Positions 8,095 through 18,400 of a stretch of DNA of 48,050 bases are shown piece by piece (the stretch's first letter is position 1; each line of letters begins with the position of its first letter). The position numbers were made by a program, and so were the translations under genes. The notes under the pieces were generated by a model. The model was not told where the DNA came from. It did no database searches and worked only from the letters and a program-made list of their open reading frames with translations. Source of the DNA: a virus; the IMG/VR virus record IMGVR_UViG_3300028772_000022, positions 1-48,050 of that record; one strand, given 5' to 3'.

Positions 8095-9561
8095 TTAAAA
8101 TCCTATTCTTGTATATATATTGGATTTAATAAGTTGTGTTGTTTTTATTGAATTTTGTGTATTATTTGATGAAACTGTTGTTGAATTATTTTCAATTTTT
8201 TGTTCATTATTAATTAATTCAATATTTGATGGTGTTTTTACTAAATATTTATTATATACATCAACAAAATTTTCTGAAAAATTATTCATAACAATATTGT
8301 TAATATTACTTACAAAACCATTAATATATTTATCTTCCATATATGTTATACCTAAATCAATTGTATTCTTGGTCATTTTAGCTAATGTTGCTGGATCTGT
8401 AATAGTTTCAATTGCTGAACCTATTGCACTATTTGGACCAAAAAAATTATTTGTATATTCTGCTGGTTTTGTTTTTAAATCATTTAATGTATCAATACCA
8501 ACTTGTTTAAATGATTCACCAGTATTTTGAAAATAATCTGAAAATTTTGCTTTTGTTTTTTCAGAAGCTGTCATATAAGGTTCAGTATTATTACCAGCTA
8601 ATGTCATTTCTTTATTTAATTCTGTTGGTGACATAATTGACATTCTTTTATTTTCAACAGCAGCAATTGCCAATAAACTAACAAAATCAAATTCACCAAA
8701 TATATTATTAAAATTACCTTTATATGTTGCAAATCTAAAATTTAATGTCATTGAATTTTTTACTCCTTCATCTGACATTTCATTTGATAATGTTGCAAAG
8801 AAATTTTTTCCTGATTCTTCATTATTAATTGAAACACTTTTCAACATTATTAAATGATGATTAAAATCATATTTGTTTGCATTTTCAATAAAATATTTAT
8901 CAGATAATTTTTTAATAGTTGGAAACATTTTTTTCTGATAATCGTCAGGATTTTTAACACTATTTGTTAACCCATTAAAAAATTGTGTTTCAATACTATC
9001 ATAAATTGCTAAATTATAATAACCTGAATTAAAAATCAATATGTTTAAATCAAATTTACGTAAATTTGAAGGTATTACTTCAACACAACGAATATCATCA
9101 AACCATATATGTCTCCAAGTTGTTAATAAAGATTGACATAACATATCTGAAGTTTCACGAATATTTATTGTTATTTTAGCTTCATCAGTATACATATCAC
9201 CTGTTTTATGATTAACTATTTCATCGATTCCTTCTATTTCTTGAATTAAAAAATCAAAACCTTTAATAAAAATTTTAAAAACAGCAATCCATTTAACTAA
9301 CATATTATATCTTTCATTTTCACCTATTCTTTTTAAATAAGCTAATGCTGAATCTTTGTGTTTATATTCATCAGCAAATAAACCTGAAGTTTTATCATAA
9401 TCAACCATTAATTTAAAATTTAAATTTAATGGATCTGAAAATTTTGACATATATGCTCTCATTTCTGAAGTAATTAAACTTTCAGAACTATCGTCAATAA
9501 AACCTGTTACTGATGTTACTTTTTTAGGTATTTTATATAATCCTCTACTATTTGTAGCCAT
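8095..9561 (-). CDS. Tail-tube/baseplate structural protein (gp48/gp54-type candidate)
   Basis: A 488-residue protein with no catalytic motif. The segment TTWRHIWFDDIRCVEVIPSN followed by a LRKFDLNILIF strand (about residues 147-180) has the look of tail-tube-like folds used by tube-initiator proteins such as T4 gp48 and gp54. The C-terminal third is rich in Gly, Ala and Asn, with amphipathic helices. It is the first gene of the minus-strand block, directly before the spike gene, and has a TATAAATA box 19 nt upstream of its ATG. The structural role is well supported by context; the exact T4 counterpart is a guess. Confidence 0.5.
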   Translation of the reverse strand: MATNSRGLYKIPKKVTSVTGFIDDSSESLITSEMRAYMSKFSDPLNLNFKLMVDYDKTSGLFADEYKHKDSALAYLKRIGENERYNMLVKWIAVFKIFIKGFDFLIQEIEGIDEIVNHKTGDMYTDEAKITINIRETSDMLCQSLLTTWRHIWFDDIRCVEVIPSNLRKFDLNILIFNSGYYNLAIYDSIETQFFNGLTNSVKNPDDYQKKMFPTIKKLSDKYFIENANKYDFNHHLIMLKSVSINNEESGKNFFATLSNEMSDEGVKNSMTLNFRFATYKGNFNNIFGEFDFVSLLAIAAVENKRMSIMSPTELNKEMTLAGNNTEPYMTASEKTKAKFSDYFQNTGESFKQVGIDTLNDLKTKPAEYTNNFFGPNSAIGSAIETITDPATLAKMTKNTIDLGITYMEDKYINGFVSNINNIVMNNFSENFVDVYNKYLVKTPSNIELINNEQKIENNSTTVSSNNTQNSIKTTQLIKSNIYTRIGF

Positions 9562-9579
9562 AAATTAAAAATTTTCAAT

Positions 9580-9587
9580 TATTTATA
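9580..9587 (-). promoter_or_regulatory. Candidate late promoter box for the minus-strand block
   Basis: The minus strand reads TATAAATA here, with 18 nt between the box and the ATG at 9561. It is one half of a divergent promoter arrangement with the plus-strand box at 9644-9651. A TATATATACTT string also lies upstream (9594-9604 as read on the plus strand) and recurs beside the box at 163-170. Confidence 0.5.
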
Positions 9588-9643
9588 ACAAAATATATAT
9601 ACTTATCAAGAAATAAATTTAATTCAATAATTTTTATTTCAAA

Positions 9644-9651
9644 TATAAATA
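9644..9651 (+). promoter_or_regulatory. Candidate late promoter box for the plus-strand structural block
   Basis: TATAAATA, identical to the T4 late -10 element, lies 18 nt before the ATG at 9670 in the 108-bp divergent intergenic region. AT richness makes chance matches common, but the symmetrical position on both strands favours function. Confidence 0.5.
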
Positions 9652-9669
9652 AAATAAAAATAAATCAAT

Positions 9670-10605
9670 ATGAATCTTCCAAATTTAAATGAATTAAAAT
9701 CTGATCAAAGTACTTATATTGCTTTTAGTAAAGCTTTAGTTGATTTTGACAAAGCAATTGCAATAGGAAATCCATGTTATTTCACAAAAATGGTTACTTT
9801 AAATTTACCTATATGGTCATATCCTAATTTTTTTATAGATTTATCTGTAATAACTGATTCAGGAATAGCTCCTGATGCATCACCAAATTTAGTTTTTCCA
9901 AAAGCTATTCAATATTATATGGAAAATATTATTAGACAAAATACTAATATTGATGAAATTACTGAACTTGCTTTTTGGAAAATGTTAAATAAAATGGGAT
10001 TAATTGATTATAAATCAACAGTAACTTTTATAAATACAATAGCTTCATCAAATTATACATCAACTGAAAATAATAATGGTTGGAATGAAATTGTTTGTCA
10101 AATTCCAAATAAATGTAAATCATTAACATCTGTTTGGAAAACAACAGATATTGTTGATATAATTACAGATATTAAAACAGATATATGTATGTTTGATAAT
10201 GGTGATAATCAATTTGATTTTGTTGGATTAAAAGATGTTATTGATTTTGATAATTGTATATATAATGAAATTGAAATTAAAGATTTTTCATTCAATATTA
10301 TGTTATTATTTTATACTGATGAAACAGGAATAAATAAATTACATGGAATAAATTTCATATATCCTTTTGAAGAATTATCAGTAACAGAAAAAAAATTACA
10401 AACTTTCATACAAAAAACAAATTCAAATAATACAATTGGTTATCAATTTAAATTTAATCAAAAATCATGTAATAATGAAGCAACACAAATTGCTGTTTAT
10501 GCACAAGATGACCATACTCATTATAATTCATTTTTAGATACTTTATCTAAATTGAATTCATTTCTTGAAGTAAAAATTAGAGAAACACCAACACAAATTT
10601 CATAA
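9670..10605 (+). CDS. Virion structural (probable baseplate) protein
   Basis: A 311-residue protein that opens the plus-strand structural block. It is mixed alpha/beta with no signal peptide, membrane helix or enzyme motif. The C-terminal part (about 265-311) holds FKFNQKSCNN and a Y-A-Q-D-D-H-T-H-Y-N segment rich in His and Asp. It lies 4 nt from the next gene and two genes from the gp6-like wedge protein, so a baseplate role is likely. I do not recognise a specific T4 homologue. Confidence 0.5.
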   Translation: MNLPNLNELKSDQSTYIAFSKALVDFDKAIAIGNPCYFTKMVTLNLPIWSYPNFFIDLSVITDSGIAPDASPNLVFPKAIQYYMENIIRQNTNIDEITELAFWKMLNKMGLIDYKSTVTFINTIASSNYTSTENNNGWNEIVCQIPNKCKSLTSVWKTTDIVDIITDIKTDICMFDNGDNQFDFVGLKDVIDFDNCIYNEIEIKDFSFNIMLLFYTDETGINKLHGINFIYPFEELSVTEKKLQTFIQKTNSNNTIGYQFKFNQKSCNNEATQIAVYAQDDHTHYNSFLDTLSKLNSFLEVKIRETPTQIS

Positions 10606-10609
10606 CAAT

Positions 10610-10999
10610 ATGACTACTGACATACAATATATTGATTTATATTTACATGGTTCAAATAAAGAAGATTCAATTTTAACAGAAGATTTAGAATTATTTTTTC
10701 AAGAAATTGAATTAGCTGTTCAAATTGCTCCAAATGAAATATGGAGTATTGCTGAATCAATAAATTTAAATCGTTATTTATTCAATCAATATATAACTAT
10801 TACACAAATTAAAAATGAAATATCCAATTATGTTTCGAAAAATTGTCAACATGCATCTTATTTTAATTATTCTATTTCAATAGAAAATTTAGATAATTTA
10901 AATAATAAGGATTTAATATATATAGTATTTAATGTTGATGCAAAAGATCAAAATGGAAATAATCAACTATATAGACAAAAATTTTTAATTGGAAATTAA
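10610..10999 (+). CDS. Small baseplate protein, possible gp25-like wedge component
   Basis: A 129-residue protein with an ELFFQEIELAVQIAPNEIW segment and an ITQIKNEISNYVSKNC helix followed by beta strands. Length and helix-then-strand order are compatible with T4 gp25, the wedge protein that normally sits beside gp6 and starts sheath assembly. It directly precedes the gp6-like gene, as gp25 often does. However, the E-P-R motif typical of gp25 is not visible, so this is a context-based suggestion only. Confidence 0.35.
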   Translation: MTTDIQYIDLYLHGSNKEDSILTEDLELFFQEIELAVQIAPNEIWSIAESINLNRYLFNQYITITQIKNEISNYVSKNCQHASYFNYSISIENLDNLNNKDLIYIVFNVDAKDQNGNNQLYRQKFLIGN

Positions 11000-11025
11000 A
11001 AACATACTTATAATTAATATTTATT

Positions 11026-12543
11026 ATGGATAGAATATCGGTAATTTTAAAAAAATATATTTCAGAAAGAATTCCTCAAAAATCTACAAATATATTTTGG
11101 CAAATGTTCAATGGGATTGAAGCTATGTTTGTTAATTTAGAATATAGATTAGATATATCTAAAAGAGAACGAAATATATTGACAGCACAAAATTTAGCTT
11201 CATTAAGAAATTTATCTGCACAAAATGGATTTGAACCAAAATTGAAAGTTCCTGCTAAAGGATTACTTTCAATTAAAATTAATCCAAAATTATTCAATAG
11301 ATGTGGGTATCCATTATTTTTACCACCATATTCTATTTTTACAGATAAATTAACGAAATTAAATTATTATTATAATTCAGATAAAAGTTTTTTATTATCA
11401 AATAATAATTTAACTATTCCTGTTATTGAAGGTGAAGTTAAAACAAAAACAGTATTAAGTACAGGAAATTTTATTGAAAAATTTTATTTGTCTGAAGAAA
11501 ATATTGCTGAAAATTCAATATCTGTTGAAGTTAATGGTTATTATTTTACTGAACTTAAGTCATTTTATGATAATAGTAGTGCAAATATCATTGAAGATAA
11601 ACAATTCATTGTTAAGTTTTCAAATGATATGCAAAATCCAATAATTATATATATTAAAGGATTATTATTAAATGATACTATTAATATTGTTTATAGATTA
11701 ACATCAGGTGAATTTGGAAATATTGATAGTAAACATGATTTTGAAACACAAAATATAATAAATAATATTGGTAATATTATTGATGTTGATGAAACAGAAA
11801 TTTCAATTCAAAATTTATCTGGTTTTGAATTTGGTTCAAATGGAACTGATGAAAATTCTTTAAGAGCAAGTATTGGATATAATCATGGTAAAAATTTATT
11901 ATTTGATAACACAAGTTATTCAAATTTTTTAATGAAATATTCAACATTATTGATTCAAAATATAATTAATTCCCCATTAGAAAAATCAATAAATAATATA
12001 TATTTATTGAAAAAACAATGTGTTAATAATGAAACAAATAATAAAAAAGATTTTATTTCACAATATAAAAACATTATTGATACAAAAGCATATTTCTTAT
12101 CAAATGTTGAAAAATTAAGTTTAAATAAAATTATTGATGAATTTGAATTTAGTTTGAGTTCACACAATATATTTAATGGTAAAATTTGTAATTTTGCATT
12201 TCAAATTTCAATGGAAAATCAAAATGATGTTATTAAATATGGTGATAATATTCAAGAATTAATATATACTGAATTTGCAAAATTCTTATACATTAAAAAT
12301 AATATTTTAAATATTGAAAATATTTTTGAAAATTTCATGATAACAAATAATATTAAATTTGATTATATGATTTTTAATGAAATAATTGAAAATAATAAAA
12401 TTAATCAAAAAATTGATTTAGTAACTCCATATGTTATAAAACATGATGAATATTTACCAATATTGAAAGGTAATTTTTCTATTTGTGATTCAAATTTTAA
12501 TTCAATTGATTTATTTTTTGATATAAATATGGTTTCAAAATAA
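11026..12543 (+). CDS. Baseplate wedge protein, gp6/J-like
   Basis: A 505-residue protein. The N-terminus contains a helical segment with QMFNGIEAMFVNLEYRLDIS followed by RERNILTAQNLASLRNLSAQ (residues about 25-67), typical of gp6/baseplate J-type proteins. The centre has beta-rich domains and GSNGTDENSLRASIG (about 275-290), resembling the J-like G-x-D-x-E-x-x-x-x-R segment. gp6 homologues form the dimeric wedge ring that closes around the hub and triggers contraction. The following gene begins 6 nt after its stop. Confidence 0.65.
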   Translation: MDRISVILKKYISERIPQKSTNIFWQMFNGIEAMFVNLEYRLDISKRERNILTAQNLASLRNLSAQNGFEPKLKVPAKGLLSIKINPKLFNRCGYPLFLPPYSIFTDKLTKLNYYYNSDKSFLLSNNNLTIPVIEGEVKTKTVLSTGNFIEKFYLSEENIAENSISVEVNGYYFTELKSFYDNSSANIIEDKQFIVKFSNDMQNPIIIYIKGLLLNDTINIVYRLTSGEFGNIDSKHDFETQNIINNIGNIIDVDETEISIQNLSGFEFGSNGTDENSLRASIGYNHGKNLLFDNTSYSNFLMKYSTLLIQNIINSPLEKSINNIYLLKKQCVNNETNNKKDFISQYKNIIDTKAYFLSNVEKLSLNKIIDEFEFSLSSHNIFNGKICNFAFQISMENQNDVIKYGDNIQELIYTEFAKFLYIKNNILNIENIFENFMITNNIKFDYMIFNEIIENNKINQKIDLVTPYVIKHDEYLPILKGNFSICDSNFNSIDLFFDINMVSK

Positions 12544-12549
12544 TTAAAA

Positions 12550-13059
12550 ATGGCTATAAATATATCAGATAAACAATCAAAACAAATTGATTTTCTGATT
12601 CAACAAAATATAACAGAAGTTGGATTAGGATATAGAGGTTTGATTGCTAAAAATGATGGTTTTTATCAAAGGTATGACGGAATATCAAGTAAATTGCTTG
12701 ATATAAATGATTTCACATATGCTCCTATAAAGAAAATCATAACAAATAATGATTTTTTCTTGAGTATTGACATACAGAAAAATATAATAAATACTATTTC
12801 AATAGATAGTATAGAAACATTTTTTAAAAATAAATATTCTGAACAAGTAATTCAATTAGTTTTACTTGGTGAAGTAAATAATATTAATAAAATATTTTCA
12901 ACTCCTTTTCCTTATATTAGTGGCACTATTTCGATTTTTTGGAATGGTATAAAAGAAAGAAATTTTAAAGAAATATCTGATACTGAAATAGAATTAGAAA
13001 AACCACCATTATGTAATGGTTTTTTAGATTGTATTGAGGCAATTTTCACGAGTAAATAA
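12550..13059 (+). CDS. Hypothetical structural protein
   Basis: A 169-residue protein with no recognised domain. It contains alternating strands and helices, an N-terminal QNITEVGLGYRGLIAKNDGF stretch, and a C-terminal Cys pair in PPLCNGFLDCIEA. It begins 6 nt after the wedge gene and precedes the fibre genes by about 40 nt, so it may connect baseplate and fibres. Function unknown. Confidence 0.5.
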   Translation: MAINISDKQSKQIDFLIQQNITEVGLGYRGLIAKNDGFYQRYDGISSKLLDINDFTYAPIKKIITNNDFFLSIDIQKNIINTISIDSIETFFKNKYSEQVIQLVLLGEVNNINKIFSTPFPYISGTISIFWNGIKERNFKEISDTEIELEKPPLCNGFLDCIEAIFTSK

Positions 13060-13099
13060 TTATTATTATAAATTGATATGAAAAAAAAATTATTAAATT

Positions 13100-15400
13100 A
13101 TGGCCATTCAAACTGTAATTCGTTCAAGTACTCAATTATATATTGATGCTAATTTAGATTTTCGTAATAAACAAATAATAAATTTAGCTCCTGGTGTTTT
13201 ATCCAGTGATGGTGTGAATTTATTACAAGTACAAGGATTAATTTCCACAGCTGTATCTGGTATAGGTAGTTCAATACATGTTCCAGTACAAAATGTTACA
13301 GCTGCTGTTGCTGTAATTGCAACAGATAGACAAGATAAGATGATTATGCTTATCGAAGATTTTGGATTATATCACTTTGACTCACAAAGTACGGTAACAT
13401 CCAATAATGCTGCCAGTAATCCAACCGTAATTCGACCTACTGATATAGCAACAGATGCTGGTGCTGGTAGATGGATAAAAATGACATCAGTATTAACTGA
13501 TCACAATTCATTAAGTTCATTACAAGGTGGTAATGGTACTACTGAATTTTATCACTTAACAAATACAGAATATGTTGGTACTGGTAGTGGTACATTTGTT
13601 AGACAAACTTCACCTACTTTTATTACTCCAATATTAGGTATTGCTTCAGCAACTTCAATAAATGGATTAATATTAACTGCATCAACAGGAACTTTTACAT
13701 TAGGAAATACAAAAACTTTTACAGTAAATAATAATATAACATTATCTGGTAATGACGTTGGAGTTTCTTTCGTTATGCCGGCAATTAATGGAACACTTGC
13801 TTTAAATAATCAAACATTTACTTTAGGTTCAACTTCAATTGCTATTAATGGTTCAGTATCGGCTATTTTAGGAATGACTGGTGTTGGATTTACAAATAGT
13901 ACATTTAATGCAAATATAATTTCAGGAACATTAGCAAGTAATATCATATTGACATTACCAACAACAACAGGTACATTAATAAGTACTGGTAGTATAGGTA
14001 TTATTACAAGTTCAATGATATTGGATGGTACAATAGTTGATGCCGATATTAATGCAACAGCAAATATTGCAATAACTAAATTACAATATCATACAATATC
14101 TGGTCATGATTTAGGTACTGCATTATCATTGTTAACTATAGGTTCAAATTTAACAGGAACTAATTATGATGGTTCTGTAATAAGTACTATTGATGTTGAT
14201 TTAACAAAAATTGCTGGATTAACTAATGTGTTGACAATGACAAATAAAACATTGACAACTCCAACATTGACAACTCCAATAATAAATGGAACAGCAAGTG
14301 GAACAGGTGTCAGTGTTGTATCAAATGTAAACACATTACTGTTACGTGATGCTAATGGTAATGGTTTTATTGACAACTTAATTGAAGGTTATTCAACAAC
14401 AGTAACAGTTGCAGCTGCTACTACAACATTAACAGCTGCAAGTGGATATTTACAATTCTTTACAGGAACATTATCACAATCTGTTGTATTACCTGTTACT
14501 TCAACATTGTCATTAGGATTACAATATAGAATTTGTAATAATAATACTGGCACAAGTGGAATAATTACTGTTAAATCTTCTGATGGTTCATCTGTTGTTG
14601 CGATTTTATATCCTGGAAGTGATGTCTTAGTTACTTGCATACTTGCTTCAGGAACAACTAATTTATCATGGGATGCAAGATATTTAGGTGTAAATGTTAC
14701 ACAAGGTAAAATATTGAACATTAATAATACAATGACAATATTAGGTACTGATGGTGCAAGTTTAAACATTGGTTCAGGTGGTACTTTAGCATCAGGTGCA
14801 TATGCAAATATTTCAAATTATGCAACATTAGCACAAACTATGTATATTGGTACAACTGTATTTGCTATTAATCGTGCAAGTAATCCAATAGCATTAACAG
14901 GAATTACAAGTATTGATGGTTTAGCTGCAAAAGCAACAATATTAGCAACAACAAGAGCAATCAATGGAGTTAACTTTGATGGTTCAGCAGCAATAACTAT
15001 TACAGCAAATACAACAAATGCATTAACAGCTGGAACAGGATTATCAAGTACTGGAACATTTAATGGTTCAACAGCAACAACATTTAGTTTAGATACTGCT
15101 TATTTAGGAAATACATATGCTTCTTTACCAGGAAGTCGTAGGATTTATCGTATGAGTCCTACAACTGGAACTGTAAATGGTTCAAATACAATATTTACAT
15201 TTAATCCAACAATAGTTGCACAAGTAATTGCTGGTTCAGAAGAAATATTTGTAAATGGTCAATTATGGAATGCTGGTGGAACAAATGATTATACTGTAAC
15301 TTATTCAAATACAACACCTTTTACAATGACAGTAACATTTTTAACAGCACTTTCAAATACACCATTTGTTGATATTTTATTGGCAAATTTTTCTGTATAA
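13100..15400 (+). CDS. Tail fibre protein
   Basis: A 766-residue protein rich in Gly, Ser, Thr, Asn and Ala with many short beta repeats. The N-terminus (residues about 12-35, DANLDFRNKQIINLAPG) and a following GAGRWIKM segment (about 125) are typical of fibre attachment domains. Repeats such as TMTNKTLTTPTLTTPIINGT (about 375-397) are characteristic of phage tail fibres. The C-terminal 80 residues (PTTGTVNGSNTIFTFNPT, then EEIFVNGQLWNAGGTNDYTV) resemble a beta-sandwich tip seen at fibre ends. It probably forms a trimer. No S74 chaperone is present, unlike the next gene. Codon use has more C and G than the replication genes. Confidence 0.75.
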   Translation: MAIQTVIRSSTQLYIDANLDFRNKQIINLAPGVLSSDGVNLLQVQGLISTAVSGIGSSIHVPVQNVTAAVAVIATDRQDKMIMLIEDFGLYHFDSQSTVTSNNAASNPTVIRPTDIATDAGAGRWIKMTSVLTDHNSLSSLQGGNGTTEFYHLTNTEYVGTGSGTFVRQTSPTFITPILGIASATSINGLILTASTGTFTLGNTKTFTVNNNITLSGNDVGVSFVMPAINGTLALNNQTFTLGSTSIAINGSVSAILGMTGVGFTNSTFNANIISGTLASNIILTLPTTTGTLISTGSIGIITSSMILDGTIVDADINATANIAITKLQYHTISGHDLGTALSLLTIGSNLTGTNYDGSVISTIDVDLTKIAGLTNVLTMTNKTLTTPTLTTPIINGTASGTGVSVVSNVNTLLLRDANGNGFIDNLIEGYSTTVTVAAATTTLTAASGYLQFFTGTLSQSVVLPVTSTLSLGLQYRICNNNTGTSGIITVKSSDGSSVVAILYPGSDVLVTCILASGTTNLSWDARYLGVNVTQGKILNINNTMTILGTDGASLNIGSGGTLASGAYANISNYATLAQTMYIGTTVFAINRASNPIALTGITSIDGLAAKATILATTRAINGVNFDGSAAITITANTTNALTAGTGLSSTGTFNGSTATTFSLDTAYLGNTYASLPGSRRIYRMSPTTGTVNGSNTIFTFNPTIVAQVIAGSEEIFVNGQLWNAGGTNDYTVTYSNTTPFTMTVTFLTALSNTPFVDILLANFSV
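14249..14278 (+). repeat. 15-bp tandem duplication in the fibre gene
   Basis: ACATTGACAACTCCA is repeated twice head to tail (14249-14263 and 14264-14278), encoding the TLTTP-TLTTP repeat of the fibre shaft. The identical DNA suggests recent duplication by slippage. Confidence 0.7.
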
Positions 15401-15446
15401 AAATAAATATACTGAACATAATATATATAATTACAAATAAATAATA

Positions 15447-18400
15447 ATGGCTAAAACACAACAAAAAGGTACAAGTATTGGTGATGGTACTATAACGGAA
15501 GTTGATATTAACATATCAGGTGCAACAGTAAAATCACCACTATTAGGTAGTGATTATTTATTTATTCGTGATTCTGTATTAAATACTACTCAACAAATAT
15601 TAGTAAGTACTTTAGATGATTATTATGCATCTAAGTACTTTCCAAGTGCTGATAATATGTCATATGCTGTTTCTGCTGGTAGTTATTCATTTGTACCAAC
15701 AACAGCATATGGTCGTAGTTTATTAGGTGCTGTTAGTGGTACTATGTTTACTGGTTTAAATGCTGATACCGTTGATGGTTTTCAGCATAATCAAAGTTTA
15801 CTGACAACTGCTACACCAACTTTTGCCGGTTTAAATGTTGGTACAGTAGGTAAAATAGCAACATTTGGAGATGCAACAATAACTTCTAAATGGATATCAA
15901 TTAGAAATGCAGATACTACAGGAATTGCTATTGGTTTATTACAAACAACAACCCTTGGAGGTTTAGATGGTATTGGTTTAATAAGAACAGGTTCAAGTAA
16001 AGGTTTTGGTATCAGTGTCAATAATCTAACAGCTTTTAATTTAGTTACAACAGTAGATTTTTCAATAAATTATCAAACAAAATATGTAACCATAAATTCT
16101 GCTGTTGCAACATCTTCAGTTGGAACAGGAGCTTTAGTGGTTGGTGGTGGTGTTGGTATCAATGGTGGTATAACATTAAATGGAACAATTGTTGGAGCAA
16201 CTACAATTACAGGAACTTCATTTAATGGAATAACAGGATTAACAACAGTTATATTACCATTAGCACCAGCAAGTACAGCAGTAGTAGGTACAGCAACACT
16301 TGTTTCCAGACAAGATCATAGACACCCATTACAAACTGGATATGCTATAACTACAACAACAACAGGTATTTCAATAACAAATGGTGCCGGAGCTTCATTG
16401 GTTACAGGAACAGCAATTAACATAGGTTATGCAAGTACAAATGTTACTGGATTATTAACAGCAACTGATTGGAATACTTTTAACAATAAAGGTACTTTTC
16501 CAGGTTTTGGTACATTGGATACTACAAATGAAGATGGTACTTTAATACAAGATATTGGTGAATCATTTGGTGGTACAATTATGTTACATATGGTTTCAAA
16601 AACCGGAAATTATAACGATTTAGTAGGTAAACCTACATCTTTATCACAATTTACGAACAATTTAGGAAATTATGGTGGATTCTTAACATCAGAAACTGAT
16701 ACATTAAATACTGTTACAAGTAGAGGAAATTATACTACAGGTAAAATGTTTGTTAATGCAACTTTAGGAACTGTACCAGGAATTTCATTAGCTATTGGTG
16801 ATACTGATACAGGATTTAACTGGATTGCTGATGGAAACATTGAGTATTGGAAAAACAGTGCAAAAATGTACAGTATGGATGCAGTTTGGCATTCAGGAAA
16901 TTTTAATCCAAATGGTAAATTAGATTGGAGAACATTTGGAACAGCAGCAAATTATAATACAGGTGATTTTTTATATTACTGTGGAAATTTATCATCAAAT
17001 GTAAATGCAGATACTGTTGGTAATGGTATGTGGCTTAATACAGTTGGAAATGGAACAGGAAATTCAGGATTTGCAAATCAATATGGTGCATTTATAGGAT
17101 TCGATAATGGATTTGGAGGTTTTCAATTTGATATTAGTAATGATAATGTTATGAAAACCAGAAGTAAATGGAATAGTTCTTGGTCAGCTTGGCAAACAAG
17201 TTATAATTCAGGCAATCTTACAAATACTTTAACTACAAACTATTTACCTAAATGGAATGGTAGTAGTTTAGTTAATTCATTGATAATGGATGATGGTACA
17301 AATGTTATTATAAAGAATGGTACAAGTATTCACTTTAATGCAGTCGGTGATGGAATATTTTTAAGTAGGTCTAATATTGGAGCAGAAAGTGTATTAGTAT
17401 CAGATGGTTCATATAACATACTGTTAGGAGCAGGTGCAGATTGGAATAAAATTATTACTAATAAGATATTTAATATTACCAATACTACTGCGTCAAATTC
17501 TGTCACAACAGGTGCTTTAGTTGTTAACGGTGGTGTTGGTATTGGTGGGAGTGTTAATGTAAGTGGAAACATTACAGCAAATGTTTTTAATGGTTCTGGT
17601 GTTGGATTAACAACATTACCAGTAACAATTGATACCGCTGCAAATTCAACTTATGGTGGTATATTAAGACTTGGTGGTGATAGTCTTGCATCTGGGGTTA
17701 GTACTATAGCATCAGTTATGACAACTAATGGAAATTTACATTTAGATGCCGGTACTGGTAATAAAATATACCTTAATTTTTATCAAGGTGCTGGTATTAA
17801 TTTTGGTAATGGTGCATCGGCAATTGTTATGACTATAGATACTAATGGTTCAATAGGAACATCAGGTAATGTGAGTGCATTGGGATTTTATGGTGATGGT
17901 ACTAATTTAACTGGAAGAGCTATGTCATTTACTACAGCTTCATCATATAACATGTATCAAGGAATATCAGTTACTGATCGTGATCCGAATACATTTTTTA
18001 CTGAAACACAACCAGGTTCAAGATCATATGCTGAAGGTGCAAATGCAACACCTAATGGTGCTGGAGGTTCATGGTGGTTTTATGAAAACATTAGACATAC
18101 AAATGCTTCAAATATATGGGGTAAACAATATGCTCATGGTTGGGAAGATAATGCAAATAGATTAAAAGTTAGGAATGTATCATCAGGTACTTGGGGTGGT
18201 TGGGTTGAATTTATAACAACAGCAAACATAGGGACTCAAAATTGTTTAAATATCATAGGACCAGCACATACAAATGGAAACGATGGTTGGTTTAGATCAG
18301 ATGGTGACTGTGGTTGGTATAGTCAAAATTATAATGTTGGAATTTATGCAACAGAAACAGGAAATGTAAGAACTTATAATAATGCCAATTTTATTGCAAG

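Noticed and set aside
8120-8530. Plus-strand open frame of 136 codons
   Set aside because: Antisense to the tail/baseplate gene at 8095-9561 with no supporting context.
14389-14769. Minus-strand open frame of 126 codons in the fibre gene
   Set aside because: Arises from the Thr/Gly/Ser-rich repeats of the fibre read backwards; no start context.
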